Below are positions 55,580 to 64,000 of a stretch of DNA of 64,000 nucleotides, piece after piece. The position numbers and the translations under genes are program-made. The stretch lies in NCBI GenBank assembly GCA_009760885.1, contig CM019719.1, positions 27,771,084 through 27,835,083 on the forward strand, written 5' to 3'. The notes under the pieces were generated by a model. That model saw only the letters and a program-made list of their open reading frames with translations. It did not search any database and was not told the origin of the DNA. Position 1 is the stretch's first letter; every line of letters begins with the position of its first letter. The stretch is from Achatina immaculata. Taxonomy: Eukaryota > Mollusca > Gastropoda > Stylommatophora > Achatinidae.

Positions 55580-56109
55580 AATGAGGAATGAAATTAAAAC
55601 GAAAGCAAACTAATAGTAATAATTAATACTCATCTGTAAGCTTGACGTCTGACACAGTAGCATAAAACTATATCAAACACTGAAATGATTAACAAATACC
55701 CTAAAATGACAAATTGTGCTGCTAAGATGAAGACTGCATGTACTGTTAATCAAGACAAGTTCTTGATTAGATCTAACTAAGCGGCAACAAAATCGGCTGT
55801 AAGATTCAGTTAGCTGTAACAGCAAATACTAAACTTTACAAAGACGGCCTCATATGACATGTTATTTGATAAAATAAAAGATTCATCCTTCATCTATTAT
55901 GTGTTCTGGACAGGGCTAAGGCTATCATTCAGCCTACTAGGCAGCTTTCTAGGGCCCCGGCTTCAGAAAAGAGAAGTACTGGCCTTTGATGGGCAAAGTT
56001 TCAGCCAAGCACGAGTCCTACATCAAGATAAAAAAGTATTAAGTATCTTTTTAAAAGTTATGAGCAAACTAGGATGAAGAAAAAAATGTGAAGAATGTAA
56101 TAATCTAAG

Positions 56110-56789
56110 TATAATGAAACTTCCCGTTAATCAAAATGGACAAATTCACATAGAAGGGATAGATATTGAAGAAGTTGATCAATTTGCATACCTTGGCAGC
56201 TACATAGACCAGGATGGTGACACTAGAAAGGAAGTTAGAGTTAGAATTGCAAAAGCAGCATCAATCTTCAAGAATCTTGAGAATATATGGCATTCAAAAG
56301 TTATAAGCACAAAAACCAAGTTAAGACTGTTCAATTCAAATGTAATATCCACCCTCATTTATGCATGCGAAAGCTGGAAAACAACTAAAGAAACAGACAA
56401 GAAATTAGACTCTTTTGAAAACAAATGCCTAATGAAAATACTCGGCATCAAGTGGAACGAATTCAAGAACAATGCAGAGATAAGTCAGATGACTGAACAA
56501 CAACCAGTCTCATAGGTGATCAGGAAAAGGAGATGGACATATGTTGGTCACGTGATGAGAAGAAACAGTCAGAGAATCCCAAAACAAGCTATACAATGGA
56601 ACACAACAGGCCGAAGAAAAAGAGGCAGACTGCGTGAAACTCTGAAGAGGACATTATTAAGATAGGGCAAATTAATAGGCATAAAATCCCTTGATGAGGT
56701 TGAAAGGCTCACCAAAGACAGGAAAAACTGGCGAACTACCTTGCGAGCCCTATGTGACTTAATGGCACAGGAAGGATATAGGATATAAG
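56110..56789 (+). mobile_element. RTE-like LINE (family B), 680 bp, 11-bp TSD
   Basis: Open for 133 codons from MKLPVNQNGQIHIEGIDIEE through LRLFNSNVISTLIYACESWK to a TAG, then IRKRRWTYVGHVMRRNSQRI and the usual end. AATAATCTAAG at 56099-56109 and 56790-56800 is the target-site duplication. One in-frame TAG (after EQQPVS) and later changes disable it. Confidence 0.92.
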
Positions 56790-56799
56790 AATAATCTAA

Positions 56800-57375
56800 G
56801 ATCAGTATTTCAAATACTAAATAATCTGAGAATACAATTTAAAAATTAAATAATCTAAGAACACAGTTTAAAATGTTAAATAATCTGATAATACAGCTTT
56901 AAAATTTTAATTAATCTGAAAATACAGTTTAAAATGTTAAATAATCTAAGAGTACAATTTAAAATTTTAAATAATTTGAGAACACAGTTTAAAATTTAAA
57001 TAATTTGAGATTACAGCTTCATATAATAAGATCTCAGAATACAGTGAAAGTACTAAATAATCTGAGAATACATTTTAAAATTTTAAATAATCTGAGACAG
57101 TTTAAAATTTTCAACAATCTGAGAAGACAGTTTAAAATTTTAGATAATCTGAGAACACAGTTTAAAATTTTAAATAATCTGATAATGCAGTTTGAAATTT
57201 TAAATAATCTGAGAAGATAGCTATATAAAGACATATTAAAATCTCAGAAAACAGTGTAAAGTTTAAATAATCTTAGAATACAGTTTAAAATTGTAAACGC
57301 TCTAAGAACACAGCTTAAAATTTAAAAATCCAAGAATACAGCATAAAGTACTAGATAATCCAAGAAAAAAGATTA
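56800..57375. repeat. About 30-bp degenerate minisatellite
   Basis: Roughly 17 units of ttaaataatctgagaacaca then gtttaaaatt, with length and base changes. The LINE at 56110-56789 was inserted at its left edge. Confidence 0.9.
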
Positions 57376-57541
57376 AAATATTAAAATGAAACATTGTTTT
57401 GCACATATTTTAATATACATATATGTATATGTACATACATATATATAATTAATTTTAATGCTTGTAGAACTGAGACGTATTTCATGAGGAATCCTAGTGA
57501 AAACAATTGTTAACAATTAAATGATCAAGCTTAAACTGGTA

Positions 57542-58639
57542 TTCATTCATTCATTCATTCCTTTGCATGTCCCTTGCGGAACTTTGCCTCCCACACAGCA
57601 CTCCTGTAGGCCTCTCGGTTGTGAGCAAGATGGCCTGCTGCTGCTGCATCCATTTCCAGATCATCAACGATGTCTTGCAGCCATCTTCGTTTCGGTCTTC
57701 CTCTTTTTCTTTTTCCCATTATGTATCCTTCCAATACGGTCTTCTCTAAATTATCATGACGTTTAATGTGGCCAAAATATTTAAGTTTTCTCTCTTTAAT
57801 CCTCTTTACTAGCCAGCCTTCTTCAATATTAAGCTCTTGTAGTATAGATATATTTGTTCTTTTTTGTGTCCACGATATCTGGAGAACTCTTCTATAGCAT
57901 TTACATTCAAAGGCATTTATGTGCTTCTCAGCTGTTTTGTTAAGTGTCCAGGTCTCACAGGCATATGTTGCGATAGGAAAGATGCATGCCCTTAAAAATC
58001 TTATTTTTGTGGTTCTGTCTGCTCCTCTCCACAGATTCTTTATTTGTTTTACTTTCTGAAGAGCAATAGATGTCCTCCGTTTAATTTCCCTCATTGTATC
58101 TCCATTATTAGTTAGTAGTGATCCAAGATATTCAAAACTCTCCACTTCTTCCAGTTTTTCCTCATTGATACATATTTCAGTTGCCTTGTTTGTTTTGTCA
58201 GTTGTCATCACTTTAGTTTTCTTTGCATTAAGATAGAGGTTCTGCTCTTCGCTGTTCTTGCGGACTGACATAATTAGTTTTTCCATTCCTTCTTGTGTTG
58301 TGGACAGCAATACTGTGTCATCAGCATATCTAATCTCTGGTATTTCATAACCTCCAACTGTTATGGCATCGTAATATTCTTTGTCTACATCTTCTCTAAC
58401 ATTCCTCATTATATTTTCAGTATACAAGTTAAATAAGTAGGGTGACAATATGCACCCCTGACGGACCCCTTGTTTTATGTCAAACCAACTTGTTGTTTCA
58501 CCATTTATTCTTACTGCTGCTTGTTGGTCTAAATACAGCAGTGATGTTAATTGTATCAAATGTGTTGGAAATCCCATTTTTTCCATTATTTCCCAAAGTT
58601 TCTGGTGTTGTACACAATCAAATGCCTTTGAGTAGTCTC
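57542..58639 (-). mobile_element. RTE-like LINE (family A), best-preserved copy, 9-bp TSD
   Basis: Minus strand open for over 340 codons from DYSKAFDCVQHQKLWEIMEK (RT palm, first Asp) through VRQGCILSPYLFNLYTENIM, IRYADDTVLLS (YADD catalytic box), KRRTSIALQKVKQIKNLWRG, CIFPIATYACETWTLN, then KERKLKYFGHIKRHDNLEKT and KRKRGRPKRRWLQDIVDDLE to GHAKE-stop, with a (GAAT)4 tail. AAACTGGTA at 57533-57541 and 58640-58648 is the duplication. The undisrupted frame suggests a young insertion; the endonuclease and RT fingers are lost by 5' truncation. Confidence 0.95.
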
Positions 58640-58649
58640 AAACTGGTAA

Positions 58650-59530
58650 ATAGTTTAAATTATAAAATAAATTTGTTCACAAACCAATAGAACATAATTT
58701 ATCAAGAATCAAAAGCAAATTATTTTCTCAGTATCTGAATAATAGCTAAAGAATAAATCAATTAAGCTAGAACAAAGTTATTGTATGGCTGACTTGTGTA
58801 AAGCTTTCACTTTTTTTGTGTCACTTGCTGTTGAAAAAGCATTGGAGTTTCTGAATTTCCTCCAACTAAATGCAAAATGCAGCACTTAATACATGTATCT
58901 CCATAAGATAGTTCATACCTCTCTATTATATTTATTCTCTGGTACCTTCTGTTTTTCTGGTTCTGCAGTTGGTTTCAAGTGCCCAAACTACTTCACTCAT
59001 TGACTTTAATATGTATATCATGATTTATACTTTACCAGCTGTATTAGAATCTAAGCTGATCTCTCCTAGTCTGTTTTTACTGAATTTTATAATGGCAACA
59101 ATCTACGTAAGAGAGTGCAGCAGAAAAACACAGCAAACTGACTTCTAAATGAAGTTCTCTAGGGTATGTGATTGCTATATTGTTAATTGTTAAAAAAAAA
59201 AAAAACACAGAAGAAGTAGACAGTCTATATAGACACAATGTAGTCATAAATACTTTCTGACTAACTAAATATTAATGTGTACAAGTTACTTACTAACTTT
59301 TCAATATGTACATTTTAAAAATTATCTCACAGCTAAAAATTATGTGTTTCAATTCCTGCAGGTTATATTTATGAACATTTGGTTATAGGCCTTTAAGTAC
59401 AATATTCCACTGGAAGAAATTCCTTATATGGCAAAATATTCCTGCTCATGTAATACTTTAAAGGTAAAGTGAATTCAAAATATTGTGAAGACTGTTATCT
59501 CATTCACGTTTTATGTATTCTTTTTTATAT
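58650..59530. other. Intergenic or intron DNA, nothing recognised
   Basis: AT-rich; only the acceptor-like T run before 59534 stands out. Confidence 0.45.
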
Positions 59531-59533
59531 TAG

Positions 59534-59624
59534 ACTGAGCTATGTCCAGAGTAACTTTGCACAAGGGCATGGTATCATCAGCAGAGAAAACCTGGACCAG
59601 GCTTTGAAGTTAGAAGACATGCAG
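59534..59624 (+). CDS. Candidate internal exon, unknown gene
   Basis: Flanked by a T-rich acceptor (TTTTTTATATTAG) and a CAG|GTAACT donor. One base plus 30 codons are open: LSYVQSNFAQGHGIISRENL, then DQALKLEDMQ. The other two plus frames are less good (one has TAA at codon 7). The GxIxxENLxxAL pattern resembles an EF-hand-type helix, but the segment is too short to assign. It leaves phase 0, which would join the candidate terminal exon at 62594. No other exons of such a gene were found upstream. Confidence 0.4.
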
Positions 59625-59907
59625 GTAACTGGGCCTTAAAACACAAAAATTGCTTGCTATGAATGTGGCTGATTATGCAAACCTGTTGGTAGAGTCAGTC
59701 ATGAGAGAAGCTGTTCAAGCTGATGGTGAGATAAATACAACAGATAATATCTGCTTCAGAAACATATTTTCTTAGATGACAAGTGCCAATATACATCTTT
59801 TATGTATCTGGTTTACAATTTTAATAGCAAAAGACATTATAACAATATTTTAAACAAATATCAACATACATATTCAAATTTAGGAATATATGTCCTGTTA
59901 GTTATTT

Positions 59908-60306
59908 TATAGACAATAGGCAGGTCTGCACAAAAATCATTGGAAGCAGCAGAAATGTGGTTTATTAGAAGAATGTTGTGAATTCCCTGGACAGCAAAAA
60001 TAACTAATGAAGAATGTATAAGAAGAGCTGGAGAGACAAAAAAATCTTGTAAAAAAAATAAGAGAGAGACAATGTACTTTCATAGGACATGCAATGAGAA
60101 GAGAGGGCATTGAAAATATTATAACAGGAAAAATAGAACAAAGAAGATCAAGAGGAAGACCAAGAGAAATGATACTGGACAGTCTGACGGGATGGTGTGA
60201 GAGGAGATCACCAAGTGAGCTGATGGCCTGCATGAAGGATCGTGTACTCTGGAGAAGCATAATAGCCAACGCCAGTCGGCAAGGCATATGATGATGATGA
60301 TGATGA
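59908..60306 (+). mobile_element. LINE 3' fragment with (ATG)n tail, 9-bp TSD
   Basis: Plus strand: MWFIRRML...IPWTAKITNEECIRRAG in broken frames, then MRREGIENIITGKIEQRRSR, GRPREMILDSLTGWCERRSP and SIIANASRQGI-stop, then (ATG)n. TAGTTATTT at 59899-59907 and 60307-60315 is the duplication. Confidence 0.85.
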
Positions 60307-60469
60307 TAGTTATTTCCTATCCATATTTAGAAGTTATGTCTAAAATTCCAAAATTTGTATAGTCTCTGACTTTTTTTCTGTTCAAATTGAACAGTACAAT
60401 CAACTCTAGTTTTACTATTTTAAAGTATAAGATTTTGAAATAACAGAATAAATGAGTGTTAGACTGAAT

Positions 60470-60615
60470 GTATCATACATAAGAATGTACACACTGTTAA
60501 CTTTACCTAATTCTATGTATTTTCTAGAGCCTTCCAAAACTCTTTACTGTCCAGCCATAATACAAATTAAGCAAACTACTAAGTCTAATTTTTATCACTT
60601 TTGGCTTACAATGGC
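60470..60615. repeat. About 140-bp duplicated segment, copy 1
   Basis: tcatacataagaatgtacac, ttctatgtattttctagagc, cttccaaaactctttactgt and ataatacaaattaagcaaac correspond in order to 61245-61435. Confidence 0.75.
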
Positions 60616-60839
60616 ACAGCAATAACAATCACAACCTGTTCTTTATCTGTGAAAAACACTGAAAAAGTAGAGGAACATGTGCTTATTTTCTCACTGTTTT
60701 CTGTAAACTACTGATAAAAAGAATCCAAACATTGCAACACTTTCACAAGAAAAATGTATTCTGTGTAAGGAGAAATGCATTCTTTTCACACAAATGATCC
60801 AGCATGACCAGTTATGCTTAAAATGGTTTATGTTCACAC

Positions 60840-60928
60840 TTGGTCCATTATAACCTGGTCCATTATAACTTGGTCCATTATAACTTGGTCCGTTATAACT
60901 TGGTCCATAACTTGGTCCATTATAACTG
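60840..60928. repeat. 15-bp repeat (aacttggtccattat)n
   Basis: Six units with single changes and one shortened unit. Confidence 0.9.
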
Positions 60929-61244
60929 AGTGTATCTGGGAAGCTCTTCAGCTACAAACTAAATCTTCTGAGTGACAGACAACCACTGTGGAAAAAAAAG
61001 TGTGCAAAACACATTACAATCTGGATAACCTGCAGCAGAAAAGCATAAACTCAACTGCATTATTCTATGTCCATAATGTCTGTTTGTAATGAAAATAAAC
61101 TATAACTATATTCTGTTTCAGTTATGTTAATTATCATCATTATGATGCTTGTCTGTTTGACCATCTTCAATCACTGTCTGTTGCAAGCATCATACAGCTT
61201 CACTGCTTGTACAAATGACTGTGAAATAATGACATAAGTGTTTG

Positions 61245-61435
61245 AATTTATCACACATAAGAATGAATTTATCACACATAAGAATGAATTTATCACACAT
61301 AAGAATGAACTTGCTGTAAGCTCAACCCATTCCTGTGTATTTTCTACAGCTTCCAAAATTCTTTACAATTTCTAGTCATTATACAAATGAAACAACTTAC
61401 TGGGTCTAATTTTACTGCTTGGGGCTTAGAATGAT
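61245..61435. repeat. About 140-bp duplicated segment, copy 2, with 17-bp expansion
   Basis: Diverged copy of 60470-60615. Within it gaatttatcacacataa is repeated three times where copy 1 has a single equivalent. Confidence 0.75.
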
Positions 61436-61584
61436 GTTTAAACGATAGGTCTGTGATGATTAGACATTTTATATTTACCTCATTCAAGGTCATGTCAATC
61501 TTTTTTGAACTTTTTAACTCCTCATATATTTCTGAAATATATATAATATCAAATTGGATATATCCACAGTTATATAACTAAAGA

Positions 61585-62518
61585 AAGACTGAGAAAACAT
61601 TGCTTTGCTGTTTATATAACCTAATAAAGACAGAGAAAACACTTCTTTGCTGTGTATATAACATAAGAAAGACAGAAAACACTGCTTCGCTGTTTATATA
61701 ATCTAAGAAAGACAGAAAACATTGCTTTGTTGTTTATATAATCTAAGAAAGACAGATAAAACACTGCTTTGCTCTTTACATAATCTAAGAAAGATAGAGA
61801 AAACACTGCTTTGCTGTTCCTAAGAAAGACAGAGAAAACATTGCTTTGCTGTTCCTAAGAAAGACAGAGAAAACACTGCTTTGCTGTTTATATAACCTAA
61901 GAAAGACAGAGAAAACACTGCTTTGCTGTTTATATAACCTAAGAAAGACAGAGAAAACACTGCTTTGCTGTTTATATAACCTAAGAAAGACAGAGAAAAC
62001 ATTGTTTTGCTGTTTATATAACCTAAGAAAGACAAAGAAAACATTGTTTTGCTGTTTATATAACCTAAGAAAGACAAAGAAAACACTGCTTTGCTGTTTA
62101 AATAACCTAAGAAAGACAGAGAAAACACTGCTTTGCTGTTTATATAACCTAAGAAAGACAAAGAAAACATTGTTTTGCTGTTTATATAACCTAAGAAAGA
62201 CAAAGAAAACACTGCTTTGCTGTTTAAATAATCTAAGAAAGACAGAGAAAACACTGCTTTGCTATTTATATACTCTAAGAAAGACAGAGAAAACATTGCT
62301 TTGCTGATTATATAATCTAAGAAAGACAAAGAAAACACTACCTTGCTGTTTATATAACATAAGAAAGACAGAGAAAACATTGCTTTGCTGTTTATATAAT
62401 CTAATAAAGACAGAGAAAACATTGCTTTGCTGTTTATATAATCTAAGGACAGAGAAAATACTGCTTTGGTGTTTGTATAACCTAAGAAATCTAGAGAAAA
62501 CACTGCTTTGCTGCTTAA
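61585..62518. repeat. 42-bp minisatellite, about 22 units
   Basis: Unit ctgtttatataacctaagaa then agacagagaaaacactgctt tg, with a few short units lacking the tatataac part. The 42-bp period leaves a 244-codon minus ORF (SLSFLGYINSKAVF, 14 residues per unit) with few stops. Confidence 0.96.
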
Positions 62519-62593
62519 ATCCCTGTTATTATTAACTTGGTGCCTGCGTGGCACATATCATATTCACTAAACCTCTTGTGTTCTGTTTCTCAG

Positions 62594-62680
62594 TTACCTT
62601 CAGAAAATGAGAGATTCAGTGCTCCAAAGCCTACCTCTCAGAAGTCTTGTAAATTCAATGAAATAACAGAAGTCTTGTAA
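62594..62680 (+). CDS. Candidate terminal exon, unknown gene
   Basis: Begins after a good acceptor (TGTTCTGTTTCTCAG) and is open in phase 0 for 28 codons (LPSENERFSAPKPTSQKSCK, then FNEITEVL) to TAA at 62678. The phase agrees with the candidate exon at 59534. The last part is a 28-bp tandem unit (agaagtcttgtaaattcaat...) present about three times, so the current stop lies in the second copy of a duplicated end. Coding status is uncertain. Confidence 0.32.
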   Translation, partial: LPSENERFSAPKPTSQKSCKFNEITEVL

Positions 62681-62689
62681 ATTCAATGA

Positions 62690-63030
62690 GATAACAGAAT
62701 TCTTATAAATTCAGTGAGACAATACTCACATTTTAAATGACTGAGGTCATTTTTGCTGTGAATACTGTCTCAGCATGAATACTTTGTGAATGGTAAAACT
62801 AAGTTTTACTGCTCTGGTTAATTTTGTTGCTTCATTACTAATATAACTTCTGATTTTAAAATCTTTGAATGTGTATTGCTTAATGTAATTATTATGTTTT
62901 CTAAAATTAAATGCTTCATATCTATATTTTTAAAAAATTGTTCTTCATTACAGCTAAGTAGAGCTTCATAACTCATATGTTCATGTATATCTCACAGTCA
63001 TTTGATCTGCACAAAAAAATCATTTGCAAA
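62690..63030. other. AT-rich DNA, nothing recognised
   Basis: No repeats or ORFs of note between the candidate exons. Confidence 0.45.
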
Positions 63031-63036
63031 ACTTAC

Positions 63037-63153
63037 TTTTCTTATTCAAAGCTTTGCTGAATGCTTGCAGAAAATCTTCCTCTGATATTCTTTGCGCTTT
63101 CCCACCATATCTTTTAATGATGACATTTACCATCTCTGTGCCATTACAAAAAT
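63037..63153 (-). CDS. Candidate internal exon, unknown EF-hand-like gene
   Basis: On the minus strand a strong acceptor (TTCCTTCTCTGCTTTCCATG then TAG) and a consensus donor (A|GTAAGT) bracket 117 nt, open in one frame: FCNGTEMVNVIIKRYGGKAQ, then RISEEDFLQAFSKALNKK. It enters and leaves in phase 1, as a real internal exon could. The RISEEDFLQAF segment resembles the exit helix of an EF-hand, but the calcium loop is not present, so function is not assigned. The upstream exon would lie beyond 64000 or within the 45-bp array; downstream exons were not found. Confidence 0.5.
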
Positions 63154-63539
63154 CTACATGGAAAGCAGAGAAGGAAATAATTTTACCCACAGTTTATTTT
63201 ATTAGCCTTTTCCTGTAATTTTTATCTTGTTACACATTAAACCTTTTTTTAATCTTGTTCATCATTTTTTTTTTATCATATTAAAATCTTCTGAGATATT
63301 AAGGAAGGGTCCTCTACACATCTTAAAAGGGTAAGAGGCGGAACAAAAGCATGTCAGAAAAATCATCAAGAGACAGTTGTCTTTCTTTGGTCATAAACAA
63401 ACATGATGGCTTGTTTGTAAATGTCTAGGTGTTTCCCACTCAAGTGCTTTTTTATCTGACTTCCAACTGTATGGACCTCGTCCTTCCATTAATTACCATG
63501 ACCCAATCAAAAAAGTCGAGAAAATGTTAGTGGAAAATG

Positions 63540-64000
63540 GGCAAGGTGCTTTCTTCATACTTCTTGTCCATGTGAACCTAGGAAGATATCGTGCTTTCTT
63601 CATACTAATGTGAACCTAGGAAGATATCATGCTTTCTTCATACTACTAGTCCATGTGAACCTAGGAAGATATCACACTTTCTTCATACTAATGTGAACCT
63701 AGGAAGATGTCACGCTTTCTTCATACTAATGTGAACCTAGGAAGATATCACGCTTTCTTCATACTACTAGTCCATGTGAACCTAGGAAGATATCACGCTT
63801 TCTTCATACTACTAGTCCATGTGAACCTAGGAAGATATCACGCTTTCTTCATACTACTAGTCCATGTGAACCTAGGAAGATATCACGCTTTCTTCATACT
63901 ACTAGTCCATGTGAACCTAGGAAGATATCATGCTTTCTTCATACTACTAGTCCATGTGAACCTAGGAAGATATCACGCTTTCTTCATACTACTAGTCCAT
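63540..64000. repeat. 45-bp minisatellite running off the right edge
   Basis: Unit catgtgaacctaggaagata then tcacgctttcttcatactac tagtc, about 11 units seen, two to three of them a 36-bp form lacking ctagtccat. The array is still perfect at base 64000, so its full length is unknown. Confidence 0.96.

Noticed and set aside
61820..62554. 244-codon minus-strand ORF
   Set aside because: Produced by the 42-bp array; ends as soon as the array ends.

Overview
This is animal nuclear DNA: intron-rich, low in coding density and crowded with non-LTR retrotransposon (LINE) pieces, SINEs, decayed DNA transposons and minisatellites. The gene style and the abundance of RTE-like and CR1/Jockey-like LINEs suggest a lophotrochozoan, most likely a mollusc. 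That is an inference from composition; no sequence in the window fixes the species. There is no bacterial operon, rRNA gene, CRISPR array or convincing functional tRNA gene.

Left third (1-25.8 kb): the 3' half of one plus-strand gene for a WD-repeat protein of the WDR49/WDR64 type. Its 5' end lies before the window. I trace eight exons (82-291, 3574-3752, 5710-5848, 8215-8418, 13194-13322, 15550-15649, 25003-25110, 25185-25757). The reading phase is continuous over the first six, and the gene ends at a TAA at 25755-25757. The phase does not match between exons six and seven, so at least one exon in the 9.3 kb intron has probably been missed. The introns are filled with LINEs (some nested), a SINE, a hAT element and large tandem arrays (31, 61, 24, 27, 34, 12 and 14 bp units). 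Two of these touch splice sites. A 31-bp array copies the end of exon 2 together with its GTGAGT donor. A CR1-like LINE sits inside the polypyrimidine tract before exon 5.

Middle (26-33 kb): SINE pieces, minisatellites and a twin-primed LINE, then a minus-strand single-exon body of a galactose-3-O-sulfotransferase (galactosylceramide sulfotransferase-like, Golgi type II membrane protein) at 30890-32012. Its upstream exon or promoter was not identified with confidence.

Right half (33-64 kb): mostly repeats. It holds a Tc1/mariner-like pseudogene (39.4-40.2 kb), a 5'-truncated LINE with an RNase H domain (41.4-42.4 kb), a 1.18-kb mariner with intact terminal inverted repeats (47.6-48.8 kb), a long decayed RTE-like LINE (49.9-51.7 kb), further LINE copies with clean target-site duplications (45.4, 56.1, 57.5 and 59.9 kb), and 42-bp and 45-bp minisatellites at the right end. 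Three exon-like segments with good splice signals (59534-59624 plus, 62594-62680 plus, 63037-63153 minus) may belong to one or two genes running off the window.

The two recognisable host genes have no evident functional link. The strongest story here is structural: repeated conversion of transposon or exon-edge sequence into minisatellites, and several retrotransposon insertions whose target-site duplications can be read directly.
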